This document shows positions 1-9,444 of a stretch of 64,000 nt of DNA, piece after piece. The translations under genes and the position numbers were made by a program. Source of the DNA: Chaenocephalus aceratus (taxonomy: Eukaryota > Chordata > Actinopteri > Perciformes > Channichthyidae). The first letter of the stretch is position 1. Every line of letters begins with the position of its first letter. The stretch spans positions 6,907,250-6,971,249 of the forward strand of contig CM043799.1 in assembly GCA_023974075.1 (NCBI GenBank), in the 5' to 3' direction. The notes beneath the pieces are model-generated. The model saw only the letters and a list, made by a program, of their open reading frames with translations. It was not told the origin of the DNA and ran no database searches.

Positions 1-785
1 AGCCATGGGGAACTACAAACCTCGGTGACGACCCAAGTAAATCTATTGGCAACAGAGGTTCAGCGTATGCTCACTCACCTGCAGGCTGTGTCTCTTCCTA
101 CGCCGCTGGAACGGTTCCAGCGGCGACCGGATCCGATCCCAACCGGGCTACTGAGCCGCACAGTACTTCCATGCGTCTGGCTCCACCCGAAAAGTACTCC
201 GGAGACTCGGAAGGCTGCCGGCCGTTCATCGTGCAGTGTGAGCTACACTATCACCACCAACCGGCTGCTTTTTCCACAGACAATTCCAAGGTGGCTTTCA
301 TGATCTCCCATCTCTCCGGCCGAGCAGCAGCGTGGGCTACGGCAGAGTGGTCCCGAGGCTCCCCCATTTGCGGGTCTCTGGAAAACTTCATAGACACTAA
401 GAGAAAGATTTTCGATCAAACCACGCCGGGCAGGGAAGCAGCTCGGGCTCTGATTAAGCTGCGACAACATCAGCGGAGTGTGGCTGACTACGCCATCGAG
501 TTCCGGACTATGGCAGCCGACAGCGGCTGGAACTCCGCTGCATTGTTTGACGCTTTCGTCAGCGGTCTCTCGGATCCCATACAAGACCAGCTGGCGCCTC
601 TCGATCTGCCCGCTGACTTGGACTCTGTCATATCCATGGAAATAAGGATAGACAATCGTTTAACGGAGAGGAGAAGGAATGAATCCAAGGATGCGGTTGA
701 CCCGCCTCTCCAGAGGAGACGATCGCCGCTGGATACTACTTCTTCTTGTAGGCCCCGTCACCCCTCACCACTGACTCTTGTAAGA
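1..785 (+). pseudogene. Ty3/gypsy gag fragment (frameshifted, open at window edge)
   Basis: Gag-like capsid region of an LTR retrotransposon. The N-terminal part reads in frame 1 (about 1-120) and the conserved part in frame 3 from about 171, so there is a frameshift between 120 and 170. Visible capsid motifs are PPEKYSGD at the start of the conserved block, a QCELHYHHQ segment, then a GRAAAWATAEW stretch and the SVADYAIEFRTMA helix typical of sushi-ichi/PEG10-like fish gag proteins. No CCHC zinc knuckle follows. The coding sequence runs straight into reverse-transcriptase remnants at about 785, so the gag end, the protease and most of the RT are deleted. The element starts upstream of the window, so no 5' LTR is seen. 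Family call is firm; function is lost. Confidence 0.85.
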
Positions 786-790
786 AAGTG

Positions 791-933
791 CAGTAGTTTT
801 TAGGCTTTGCACATTTTTACAGACGTTTTGTGCGGAGTTTCAGTGCTATTGCAGCCCCTCTTCATGTCCTCACGTCCCCTCAAGTGCCTTTTTTGTGGTC
901 TCCTCAGGCTGAGGAGGCTTTTTTTTGGCTTAA
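791..933 (+). pseudogene. Ty3/gypsy reverse transcriptase C-terminal remnant
   Basis: A short piece of the RT thumb/connection region in frame 2, recognisable by [11 protein letters not shown] followed by [12 protein letters not shown] and an AEEAFFWLK segment, which normally sits just before RNase H in fish gypsy pol. A TAG stop lies in it at 794-796. It is cut at TTAA (930-933) by the next element. The pol reading frame resumes on the other side at 1968 in the same phase once one TTAA copy is discounted, so the two halves belong to one ancestral ORF. Confidence 0.85.
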
Positions 934-1967
934 GGCGAGACACGGCAGGCAAAAACATCGTTTTTCAAGTACTGGTCAATTTTGAGATTTTGTGCTATTT
1001 TGATTCTATAACATGTTTTCTTTCAGGCTTTTGGAAGGAAAACATACAAAATACACATTTAAGTGTTTATTTTACTATAGTTTGTCTATTTGCGTCTGTA
1101 GATTTCTCCTAAATTCACCAAAAGTTAGCATTCTAACGTAACATAAAGTACCGCGACCGCTGTGTGCACCATGTCAACAGAGATATCGTTGGAAAGCTGT
1201 GTCTCTCTTGCACAATCTCATCGGATCCACATATGGTCATTTCCTTCGTATCAGCAACCAATTGTGAAAGCACAAAGGGGTCTTAAACCAAGAAACGAAA
1301 TCTCATTGGCTGGTGTCAATTTCTGACAACGTGATTCGTTCAGATGCGTCACGTGGTGTGCTAAAACACTTCCTGGTTAGCTTTCCGCTGGAAATTGAAA
1401 TCTCAAAATGGCAAAAGAACGGCGAAAAAAACATTCACAGAGAAGACGACAACAATTGTCACTTGCAGGAAGCAAGGTTATACAAAAAACAAATGACCCC
1501 AAACATGAAATACCTTCACGGAGTGCGTCGATGCGCAAGCTGTCATCCAAAGAATAGGAGGGTTTAGCTAGCGCCTCACTGCAATCTTTAAAGGTCGTTT
1601 TCTCAAAATGAGTTTTTTCTCCTACTCTGAGTTCGAAATTTCAACTTCAGTAGCACGTAGAGACACCAAACCTTCCAGTTGTATTCCTATCAATATTATG
1701 AATGCTTTTACAGAAGGGTTTGTTCATATATAATTCATAGCCTGGATCGTGGGAGGAGCTAGATGGGAGATTGAAAGGGTGGTCCAGGAGGACCATCCAG
1801 TGGCTCAGGATTGTCCACCAGACCGGCTGTTCGTTCCCCCCGATGCTAGATCCCCACTTTTTTAATACAAAAGACAATTGCCTTATTGTAACTAATTAAC
1901 TGGAGACATTTCTAGCTGATACCTTTAAGTTAAAAAAAATTACCCTATTCACCTGGGGTGTCTCGCC
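934..1967. mobile_element. Non-autonomous TTAA-target DNA transposon (Kolobok- or piggyBac-type) inside gypsy pol
   Basis: The 1,034-bp insert is flanked by TTAA at 930-933 and 1968-1971. Its ends are inverted: GGCGAGACAC at 934-943 and GTGTCTCGCC at 1958-1967, with a further CAGG match inward. TTAA duplication is known for piggyBac and Kolobok. The RGG-like start rather than CCC favours Kolobok, but this is inference. No transposase is recognisable inside. The reading frame of the host pol is exactly bridged by removing the insert with one TTAA, which shows it landed in an ORF-like copy without further damage at the site. Confidence 0.85.
1741..1860 (+). pseudogene. Gypsy pol spacer fragment captured inside the TTAA element
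   Basis: In one frame this 120-bp stretch encodes a VQEDHPVAQDCPPDRLFVPPD-like segment, matching the linker between RNase H and integrase of fish gypsy elements. The host element carries its own version at about 2515-2560 ([13 protein letters not shown]), and the two differ, so this piece comes from another gypsy family. It is flanked on both sides by ordinary sequence of the TTAA element. Either the transposon captured it or it is a remnant of a nested insertion. Confidence 0.6.
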
Positions 1968-3660
1968 TTAAAGGAATGTTCACCTCTGCTCCCATACTCA
2001 CCTTGCCGGACACCACTCGTCAGTTTGTGGTAGAAGTGGATGCCTCCAACGAAGGGGTGGGAGCGGTCCTCTCCCAGCGACCACAGAAGGACACCAAACT
2101 TCACCCCTGCGCTTTTCTGTCCAGGAAGCTCTCCCCAGCAGAGAGAAATTACGACGTGGGAAACCGTGAGTTGCTGGCCGTGAAGCTGGTACTGGAAGAG
2201 TGGAGGCATTGGTTGGAGGGAGCCGAGCATCCTTTTGTGGTCTGGACCGACCACAAAAACCTGGAGTACATAAGAAAAGCCAAAAGACTGAACTCCCGCC
2301 AGGCTAGGTGGACCTTGTTTTTTAACCGTTTTGACTTTGTTCTTTCCTACAGGCCGGGGTCTCAGAATGTCAAGCCTGACGCTCTGTCCCGTCTGTTTGA
2401 CCCTGTGCCTACAGTCAAGGAGCCGGAACCCATCATCCCATTAAACCGGGTGGTAGGAGCGCTGACTTGGTCAGTAGAGAAGGAGGTAATACGAGCCAAT
2501 GCTGGAGCTCCTGCACCAAGGGGTTGCCCGCCTAACCGGCTTTTCGTTCAGGTGGCCGAGCGACCACAGGTGATCCACTGGGCTCACACTTCACTGTTCA
2601 CCTGTCACCCCGGAGTCAAGAGAACTATGTTCATTATAAAACAACGTTTCTGGTGGACATCCATGGAGAAGGAGGTGAGGGAGTATGTGGAGGCGTGCCC
2701 TGTCTGCGCTCGAAACAAGACCTCTTCCAGGGCGCGAATAGGACTATTACAACCACTCCCTATTCCCAACAGACCCTGGTCAGAGATCTCCATGGACTTC
2801 ATCACTGGCCTGCCCCTCTCTAGAGGTAAAACCACAGTTCTCACGGTAGTGGACCGGTTTTCTAAAATGACTCATTTCATTGCTCTGCCCAAGATGCACA
2901 ATGTGTTTCGGCTTCATGGTTTCCCAAAGGATATTGTCTCCGACCGGGGTCCCCAGTTTGTGTCACGCTTCTGGAAGGAGTTCTGCAGCCTCATCGGTGC
3001 CACGGTCAGTCTCTCGTCTGGATACCATCCGGAGTCTAACGGCCAGACAGAGCGCCTAAATCAAGAACTGGAGACTTGCCTGCGCTGCCTGGTGTCCCAG
3101 AATCCATCCTCCTGGAGCGAGCACCTCACCTGGGTTGGGTATGCGCACAACATCCTCCCTACTTCTGCCACGGGCCTGTCCCCGTTTCACTGTGTTTATG
3201 GCTACCAGCCGCCACTGTTCCCAGCCACGGAGAGAGAGGTCACGGTCCCGTCTGCCCACGCTCTGGTCAGGCGTTGTCGGCGCGTGTGGGCTGCGGCTAG
3301 GAAGATCCTCTGCAGGAATTCACAACTGGTTAAAAGAGCAGCAGAACGAAAACGCCGACCAGCCCCTGTATACCAGCCAGGCCAAAAAGTCTGGCTTTCT
3401 ACACGAGACCTTCCCCTCCACGTACTCTCCCGTAAATTGGCTCCCCGGTTTCTGGGTCCTTTTCCCATCACCAAGGTCATCAACCCGGTTTCAGTGAGAC
3501 TACGGCTTCCCAGGTCCATGAAGGTACATCCCACCTTCCATGTAGGGAAACTAAAACCATTGAAGGAGAGCGCTATGGTTCCCACCGCCAAACCCCCCCC
3601 GCCCCCCCGGATGATCGATGGAGGTCCGGTTTACACAAGACAATATTGGCAAGTCAGAAA
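1967..3660 (+). pseudogene. Ty3/gypsy pol: RNase H and integrase
   Basis: Long open frame (stop at 3668-3670) encoding RNase H and integrase of a gypsy retrotransposon. RNase H shows [17 protein letters not shown], the [15 protein letters not shown] block, REL and [10 protein letters not shown]. The integrase zinc-binding part has HWAHTS, CHPGVKR and CPVC. The catalytic triad is D280, D329 and E365, numbered from codon 1958, giving the standard D-x35-E. The D-D spacing is short: about a dozen residues seem missing between LPKMHN and VFRLHGFP (about 2893-2905), so the enzyme is probably inactive. The frame drifts out before the chromodomain, which is read in another frame from about 3646. RT upstream is mostly deleted. 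Confidence 0.9.
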
Positions 3661-3830
3661 AGGGGTATAGGGCGACAGCTACTGGTTGACTGGAAGGGTT
3701 ATGGTCCTGAGGAGCGGATATGGATTCCTTCCGGCTTCATCATAGATAAAAGCCTCATTGAGGATTTTGACCGCTTCAACTCAGAGGAGCCTGGGCCGTC
3801 AGGAGCCGTCCCTAGAAGGGGGGGTACTGT
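3646..3830 (+). pseudogene. Ty3/gypsy integrase C-terminal chromodomain (frameshifted)
   Basis: Frame 1 encodes VDWKGYGPEERIWIPSGFI followed by LIEDFDRF, the core of the chromodomain found at the end of chromoviral integrases, which directs insertion to chromatin marks. It is out of frame with the integrase by a shift near 3640. The ORF tail leads into the polypurine run AGAAGGGGGGG (about 3814-3824) just before the LTR, the normal priming site for plus-strand DNA. Confidence 0.85.
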
Positions 3831-4265
3831 CATGTCCAAGAAACTTATAGTGAAAGTTTATTCTTTCTTAGTTTTGTCATGTCCCTTTGTCCTGTGCTTT
3901 ATGTTTATTCCCTTAATTAATTCTCCCTCTCATTTCAGGCCTCCACGCTCCCCGCCCCTTTCTGTCTCCTGCGTCCTTGATTGTTTTCCCCGCCCTGATT
4001 GTTTCCACCTGTGTCCCCTTTACCTGTGTATATATTGTGTTAGCTCCCTCCTGTTCATTGTCAGTTCGTTGTCTCGCTATGACCTACGTTACTGCTTACC
4101 TCACGGACTTCTCACGGATCTATGTTATTGATCACTGTTCTAGTTTTCCTCAAAAGAGTGTTTTCCTTGTTTTCATTACTGTGCAAATCCCAGTAAAGTC
4201 TTTATTTTGAAACACTATCCGAGTCTGAGTTGAGTCGTGCAATTGAGTTCATGAGTAGTAATGAT
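3828..4265 (+). mobile_element. Gypsy 3' LTR
   Basis: Starts TGTCATGTCC right after the polypurine tract. It contains a TATA-like TGTATATATTG at about 4026-4036 and AGTAAAG near 4193 as a weak polyadenylation signal. The downstream GAGTCTGAGTTGAGTCGTGC segment corresponds to U5 of the solo LTR at 56948-57368, which reads CTGAGTCGTGCTATTGGG on its own sense strand. The 3' edge is uncertain because no second LTR is available for comparison. Confidence 0.75.
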
Positions 4266-4438
4266 GCTGTTTCAATCACATTAGTATGCATAAAAAGTGA
4301 CATGTGGACACGCCCCCATTATGCAAATGAGCTAAGTCCGTCTCCCATTGGCCAATGAGCTAAGTCCCGCCTCCTATGTCCCGCCTCCCATTCTTTGATG
4401 TCATATTGGCGTGAAAGCCCCCCCGGCGTGATTATTTT
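4266..4438. other. Non-coding stretch before tandem array
   Basis: No gene is visible. It holds short local repeats such as GAGCTAAGTCC and CCCGCCTCC, each present two or three times. Confidence 0.5.
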
Positions 4439-4790
4439 GTTGTATTGATTACGGTATTTGACCCCTGACCCCGAGAGTGGAGTAATTGCCCTGCAATTAG
4501 ATTAGCCCCAGGCACCCCCTTTGTTGTATAGGTCTTTTGTTGTATTGATTAAGGTATTTGACCCCTGACCCCGAGAGTGGAGTAATTGCCCTGCAATTAG
4601 ATTAGCCCCAGGCACCCCCTTTGTTGTATAGGTCTTTTGTTGTATTGAATAAGATAGTTAAGGTATTTGACCCCTGACCCTGAGAGTGGAGTAATTAGAT
4701 TACCCCCAGGCAGTCCCTTTGTTGTATAGGTCTTTTGATGTATTGAATAAGATAGTCTCTTTGACCCCTGCCCCTCAGAGCCCTTTGTTG
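4439..4790. repeat. Tandem repeat, 100-bp period, about 3.5 copies
   Basis: Units start at 4439, 4539 and 4639, with a decayed fourth at about 4738. Each begins GTTGTATTGATT (or GAAT) and contains GGTATTTGACCCCTGACCC, then GAGAGTGGAGTAATT and TTTGTTGTATAGGTC. The first two copies are almost identical. The third and fourth carry an extra AAGATAGT and small deletions, suggesting decay from one side. No ORF. Confidence 0.9.
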
Positions 4791-4804
4791 TCTAATCTAA
4801 TTAG

Positions 4805-5649
4805 TAGGGCTGTCAAGTTAACGCGTTAATAACGCGTTAACGCAAAAAAAAATTAACGCCACTAATTATTTTAACGCGATTAACGCATGTGCATTTTTTT
4901 CCTCGGCCGCCCCGTAGTTTCAGAGCGCATCGAGTTTAAAATACCATCTACAAGCTGATGCTGACAGCCCCGCTCCTGCCGCCTGCTTGTGGCAGACCAC
5001 ACTTCCACGCTCACCGGCAGGCACCGACTGGCCATCGGGAGGACCGGGAGGGTGTGTGTGGCCCGAGCGAGCGAGAGAGAGACCTTACGTGCATTACCGT
5101 ACCGCAGTGTGAACGCGGCTATTGTTGTTGTTAGCATCTGGTGCTAGCTAGCTGCGCTAACGGATATAAGGAGCTGTTTAAATGAAAACAGAGGAGCGCT
5201 CTATCCACACAACTGCGCCGAGCACTTGACTTTAAGCAGGAAGCAGACAGCGGGACATTGTACGAGAAGTCAGCACACTCATGATTGCAGCAACATGATT
5301 GCAGCGTCCAGGCAGCTCCCGTTCGAGCATATGCCTTGAGTTGCACATCATTTGTATTGTATGAGAGAGGTTCCAGGTTGAATTGAGGCGAATATTTGTA
5401 ATATTCAGAGGTTGTTGTGTTTAATATTCATGAGAATATTTGTCATTGTTCAAATGATAATAAACATTAGCATAAAGCATATTTGTCCACTCATATGTTG
5501 ATAAGAGTATTAAAAACTTGAAAAATATTCCTCTAAGGTACATTTAGAACAGATAAAAAATGTGCGATTAATTTGCGATTAATCGCGATTAACTATGGAC
5601 AATCATGCGATTAATCGCGATTAAATATTTTAATCGACTGACATCCCTA
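4805..5649. mobile_element. hAT MITE with 8-bp target-site duplication
   Basis: Ends are TAGGGCTGTCA (4805-4815) and TGACATCCCTA (5639-5649). The flanks are a perfect 8-bp duplication, CTAATTAG, at 4797-4804 and 5650-5657, diagnostic of the hAT superfamily. The subterminal regions are dense in AACGCG and GATTAATCGCGATTAA motifs, likely transposase-binding repeats, a pattern common in fish hAT elements. The GC-rich middle (4900-5350) has no convincing transposase ORF. Confidence 0.9.
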
Positions 5650-5713
5650 CTAATTAGCCTTTGATGTTTGCCCTTTGATGTGATGTGTAATTTCACATTG
5701 ATGAAAGCCTCTG

Positions 5714-5965
5714 TATAAATGAACCTCCTAAGGCTATGACCGGTGTATGGAGATATGCTCTAAACTAAATTAAAAAAAGACAGACAATTCAGCTTACCAA
5801 GTCAACCGTCTGAAGCGCCAGTCAAGAAACGAATGCGGCATCGGGGGTTCAGAGTACAGCCTCTTTCTGGTCATGTGTGTTGGAGGAGGGGCTCTGTAAG
5901 GAAGGTTGAAGGAAGGAGCAGGATTTCTCCCCCCGGTTTGACTGCAAAAGGCTTCTCTAGTAGAT
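5714..5965 (+). pseudogene. Decayed paralogue of the 7387-8187 gene (5' part)
   Basis: One frame around 5800-5860 reads SEAPVKKRMRHRG, matching SGAPIKKRMQYLC near the N-terminus of the 266-residue protein at 7387. The DNA agrees closely over about 45 bp. A TATAAAT at 5714-5720 lies about 90 bp upstream and could have been its promoter. No in-frame ATG is found and the downstream reading departs from the paralogue, so this is a truncated copy. Confidence 0.55.
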
Positions 5966-5994
5966 TCTGCCTGCAGGGCCACATGATGCCATGA

Positions 5995-6038
<44 letters not shown>

Positions 6039-6101
6039 TCACTCACTCACTCACTCACTCACTCACTCACTCACTCACTCACTCACTCACTCACTCACTC
6101 A
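5995..6101. repeat. Microsatellite (AC)n then (ACTC)n
   Basis: About 39 bp of AC dinucleotides run directly into about 68 bp of ACTC tetranucleotides. The cysteine/valine ORF on the other strand is an artefact of this repeat. Confidence 0.95.
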
Positions 6102-6352
6102 GACACCTAAAAAACGTTATTGCTCTCTCTAGATCTGATTCAGTCTTTGTTTTAAATGATATGTGAGTGCTAAGGATGTTTCTTTTAAAGTGTTTTGTGA
6201 AACTGTTAACTACAAGGAAGTATCTGCTTGCAAAGAGGGTATTCATATTAATTTAAAAGATCTTGTTTAGTTTTTTATTAGTGATAACTAAGGATGTTCT
6301 CTTTAGTTGTAGGATTGTGAACTAATGTATAATTACTTTTATTAACTATAGG
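6101..6352. repeat. Direct repeat, copy 1 (about 250 bp)
   Basis: Begins AGACACCTAAAAAACG and runs to AACTATAGG. It is matched almost base for base by 6797-7046. It is non-coding and AT-rich. Both copies are preceded by CACTCACT-like sequence, so the duplication may have arisen by recombination at those simple repeats. Confidence 0.9.
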
Positions 6353-6540
6353 TTTGCATCCATTAAAGTATATCTTACAGTTCCTTTGTGAGTGAATTAC
6401 ACACAAATCTGCAGAGTTTTACGCAGTGACTGACATTCTGTATGGGAGTTCACACCCGAGCTGCTGTAGGGAGTTGAGTATGTTATGGCTCTCGGGGGAT
6501 GGTGGGTTAAGAGACAGATTCTTAGTTTTTGGACTGCCTC

Positions 6541-6620
6541 AGGGGGTTAACGAAATCTACTAAAACAAAGTACTTCATTATCTACTTTTTTCAGCTTTTA
6601 TACACAAAAGTGCAGGGAAG
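6541..6620 (-). repeat. Inverted copy of the 10135-10610 repeat unit
   Basis: Read on the minus strand it contains TTTGTGTATAAAAGCTGAAA then AGTAGATAATGAAGTACTTTG and TAGATTTCGTTAAC. The same order is seen at 10275-10335, 10390-10455 and 10565-10600 on the plus strand. The inverted placement brackets the 6620-10135 gene block. TATAAAAG inside the unit could be a TATA box. Confidence 0.8.
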
Positions 6621-6682
6621 GTAGGCAGATTTAGAACACTATCTGTGCGATAGTGTTAGTGTTCCCTGCCCTTAAGAACAAT

Positions 6683-6687
<5 letters not shown>

Positions 6688-6719
<32 letters not shown>
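6688..6719. repeat. (AC)n microsatellite
   Basis: Sixteen uninterrupted AC units. Confidence 0.95.
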
Positions 6720-6720
<1 letters not shown>

Positions 6721-6796
6721 TGGAGTTGCCCCTTGATGTGAGGATTTAAGATAAGCAGGGGATGTTAATCTATATGTTAATTAAGACACTCACTAA

Positions 6797-7046
6797 GACA
6801 CCTAAAAAACGTTATTGCCCTCTCTAGATCTGATTCAGTTTTTGTTTTAAATGATATGTGAGTGCTAAGGATGTTTCTTTTTAAGTTTTTTGTGAAACTG
6901 TTAACTACAAGGAAGTATCTGCTTGCAAAGAGGGTATTCATATTAATTTAAAAGATCTTATTTAGTTTTTAATAGTGATACCTGAGGATATTCTCTTTAG
7001 TTGTAGGATTGTGAACTAATGTATAATTACCTTTATTTAACTATAA
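6797..7046. repeat. Direct repeat, copy 2
   Basis: Second copy of 6101-6352, differing by scattered substitutions and 1-3-base indels. After it the sequence diverges (AAGAAAAGTC rather than GTTTGCATCC). Confidence 0.9.
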
Positions 7047-7242
7047 GAAAAGTCTCTCTGAAGAGGGGAAATAATAAAACAATTTAAAAAACATGATCTT
7101 TGTCTTTTTATAATTACTTTACACCACTATAAGGAAAACCAATATTAAGTTTGTGTGAGGTTGTACTAGGGATAATACCCATAAAGAATGTGTGTTTCTG
7201 CTCCATTTCACTCCATGAAGCCTCCAGCTTGTACAAGGGCTC

Positions 7243-7305
7243 CGCCTCCACTCAACATAACATGTCCCGCCCTCCTCACCAGATCATTTCAAAGTAAGGG
7301 GATGG
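7243..7305 (+). promoter_or_regulatory. Promoter-like box A of the accessory cluster
   Basis: Contains CGCCTCCACTCAACATAACA then GTCCCGCCCTCCTCACCAG and ATCATTTCAAA, ending about 80 bp before the ATG at 7387. The same ordered motifs recur at 8169-8230, at 9111-9165 and on the minus strand at 10060-10115. GC-box-like CCCGCCC is included. A role in transcription is inferred from position and recurrence. Confidence 0.5.
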
Positions 7306-7386
7306 AAATAGACGAAAATAAATACGCTCAAACTAAATAACAGGCCAGTCATTTCCAATCACCAAGGCACTTTTCAAAAAAGAAAA

Positions 7387-8187
7387 ATGGCCAAGAGAAG
7401 CATAGATATGGGTTTAATCAGCGAGACGCCTGTGACAACGTACAGCCATCAGTCCGGAGCGCCAATCAAGAAACGAATGCAATATCTGTGCCGGATTCAG
7501 ACGCCTCCAGCCGAAGAACTTCATGAAGAATGGACTCTGAAAAATGGCGATGTTTGGGGTTATGTATTCAACTATATGGCGAATGAACTGCATTTCTACA
7601 ATCTGAAGAATGGAGAAACGTACGGACCCCGCAGTGTTAAAGCGACACTGACCTCAACAGATTGGGCTGTGTTAACTCTGGTGTCTTCCAGAGATCTCCA
7701 CGCAACCACGGTACCGGAAGAAGTAGTGCATCAAGAAACCATAGTGGAACCAGCGGTGTACAAGATATTTGCAAAGAAAAGCAAAGAAACACAGACAGCA
7801 TGCGAGATCAAAGAAGAGATGTCACCGCCTCCCCTCAATGTGGAAGAAGAAAGAGTTATTTCCCCGCTGCCAGAAGTGAGAAGAGTCCTGACAAGCACCG
7901 TCTGGGAAACTAAAAGCGGACCATCGGGGCGATGGTATTACCATGCAAGCCATTTGGAAACGCTGGGGAAGGACCCCTCTGATGATTTTGTTTTGGAGAA
8001 TTTTAACTCTACATGTGGAGTATTTCAGACAGCAGTGCGGGTGCCATTGACTGCTTGGCTGAAAATGATTGATGGAAAAGCTACAACGCTTAAAGAACTT
8101 TTTAAACAGAGTCAGACATCGATGGACATTATACTGGTGAAAAAGAATCTCACCTTTACAGAGGACTCTGCCTCCCACTCAACATAA
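7387..8187 (+). CDS. Hypothetical 266-residue protein with two similar W-containing repeats
   Basis: Complete ORF, ATG in good context (AAAAATGGCC) with a promoter-like box upstream. I do not recognise the family. Two segments resemble each other. Residues 49-99 contain WGYVFNY and NGETYGPRSVKATLTSTDW. Residues 173-229 contain GRWYYHAS and CGVFQTAVRVPLTAW. Both end in a V-[KR]-x-x-L-T-x-W core, which recalls the PC4-type single-stranded-DNA-binding fold; that is a weak inference. A basic KKRM lies at 28-31, a proline- and acid-rich linker at 110-165, and a sumoylation-like IKEE at 141-144. No signal peptide or membrane helix, so a nuclear or cytoplasmic protein is likely. The intact frame among decayed paralogues suggests youth or constraint. 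Confidence 0.65.
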   Translation: MAKRSIDMGLISETPVTTYSHQSGAPIKKRMQYLCRIQTPPAEELHEEWTLKNGDVWGYVFNYMANELHFYNLKNGETYGPRSVKATLTSTDWAVLTLVSSRDLHATTVPEEVVHQETIVEPAVYKIFAKKSKETQTACEIKEEMSPPPLNVEEERVISPLPEVRRVLTSTVWETKSGPSGRWYYHASHLETLGKDPSDDFVLENFNSTCGVFQTAVRVPLTAWLKMIDGKATTLKELFKQSQTSMDIILVKKNLTFTEDSASHST

Positions 8188-8230
8188 CAAGTCACACCCT
8201 CCTCACCAGATCATTTTAAACTAAGGACCC
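8169..8230 (+). promoter_or_regulatory. Promoter-like box B
   Basis: Overlaps the 3' end of the 266-residue ORF: CTGCCTCCCACTCAACATAA, then GTCACACCCTCCTCACCAGA and ATCATTTTAAACTAAGGACC. It is nearly identical to box A. No ORF of note follows within 800 bp, so it may be the promoter of a lost tandem gene copy. Confidence 0.5.
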
Positions 8231-9045
8231 CTCAAAGAAAAACATTGTGTATTCTACCTATGTAAAAAGAATGTCGGGGTTGTCTCTGTATCAAGATGAT
8301 GTGTTTTAAAAATGAATTTTGTGAAAAATACCAACTGTGTGAGAGACGTCATAAAGACACTCATTTTAACCACAGTGTTTGTTCTCTACAAATGTTTTAA
8401 GATTGTTACAAAAATGTAAAAATAAAATAAAAGGTATGGAGACAAAATTATTTCAGGTGACTCTGTCTTTATTAGGAAAACAAACATATAATACAAATGG
8501 GTTAGGGGTTAAATGTAATCATCGTGGACTTAATAGTCTAACAAAATACTTTTATCTGAATACATTTGTTCTTTTTAAGAGCACTTTTTGAAATTATTTA
8601 TTAATTATTTCAGTGGAACAATCCAGTTTTTGTTAACATCAACGCTTTCTTCTCTTTTTCTTGTGTTACTAAGATACTTTTAGACACACTTTGGTGTATG
8701 CAACACTTGTTCAGATAAACAAGGTTTTTTCTTTTCTGATAAACTTATTATTTTAGTTATTTTATGTTACCAAGATACTTTGAGATACACCCTGATGTAC
8801 GCAACACTTAACAAAGGGTATAATATGAAGTAGTTGGAAAGGAAGGGGTTTTTCTTTAAGGGTGCAAACATTTAGAACAGGGTAAAATATTCATTAATTT
8901 GTATTGAATTGAGTTTTCTTTTTTTGATTTTCAACATACTATATGACTTTTCCATATTTCTGACATACTATACTTTTTTGACTTTTTCTGTAGAATCTTG
9001 ACAAAACTACTTGTTCTTAAATTATGACCTATTGCTGGGGATGAG
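8231..9045. other. Non-coding AT-rich spacer with a local duplication
   Basis: No convincing gene. AATAAAATAAAAGG at about 8421-8434 could be a polyadenylation signal for the 7387 gene. A segment GTTACTAAGATACTTTTAGA at about 8664 recurs as GTTACCAAGATACTTTGAGA at about 8766, each followed by CGCAACACTT or GCAACACTTG, so a ~100-bp tandem duplication is present. Confidence 0.6.
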
Positions 9046-9192
9046 ATGAAAAAGCTACAACGCTTAAAGAACTTTTTTCTAAAAACTCTCAATTCTATAA
9101 TTGACTACCACCATTCAACGCAATAAGCCCCACCCTCCACTCAGCAAATCATCTAAAACGAAGGACCTCGCTAAGACCGTTGTAAACTAGCC
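9046..9192 (+). promoter_or_regulatory. Promoter-like box C with remnant of the 7387 gene end
   Basis: GATGAAAAAGCTACAACGCT and TAAAGAACTTTTT at 9046-9079 repeat the sequence at 8071-8104, near the end of the 266-residue ORF. Then TTCAACGCAATAAGCCCCAC and CCTCCACTCAGCAAATCAT form the box, followed by ACCGTTGTAAACTAGCC directly before ATG at 9193. So this promoter sits at the end of a deleted tandem gene copy, just as box B sits at the end of the intact one. Confidence 0.55.
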
Positions 9193-9411
9193 ATGGAGCA
9201 GAGAAAAGCCAAGACTCCCCCCGCGAGTTGCAGCCAGGAACAGACTACTGGACTACCATCATCACCACCAAGGGGGAAACCCGAATCTTGCAATACTACT
9301 GCTGCTGATTTTGCTCCTTGGGCCAAAACGTCTCTGTTTATGGACACAGTGAAAGCGGTGTTGGTTGATATTGTGGAGAGGGTGATACATCGGTTTTGCT
9401 TTCATATATAG
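9193..9411 (+). CDS. Hypothetical 72-residue protein
   Basis: Short ORF whose ATG context (CTAGCCATGGA) is identical to that of the divergent gene starting at 10041. The N-terminal half is polar and rich in P, S, T and Q (residues 8-45). The C-terminal half, from FAPWAKTSLFMDTVKAVLVD to VERVIHRFCFHI, looks like one or two amphipathic helices. No recognisable domain. It may be a truncated gene, because the upstream box and leader suggest a real transcription unit while the product is tiny. Confidence 0.4.
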   Translation: MEQRKAKTPPASCSQEQTTGLPSSPPRGKPESCNTTAADFAPWAKTSLFMDTVKAVLVDIVERVIHRFCFHI

Positions 9412-9444
9412 TAATAGTATTGTAAACGAAACATTTATAGTGTA

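Noticed and set aside
3202..3591. 129-aa minus-strand ORF
   Set aside because: Shadow of the gypsy integrase frame.
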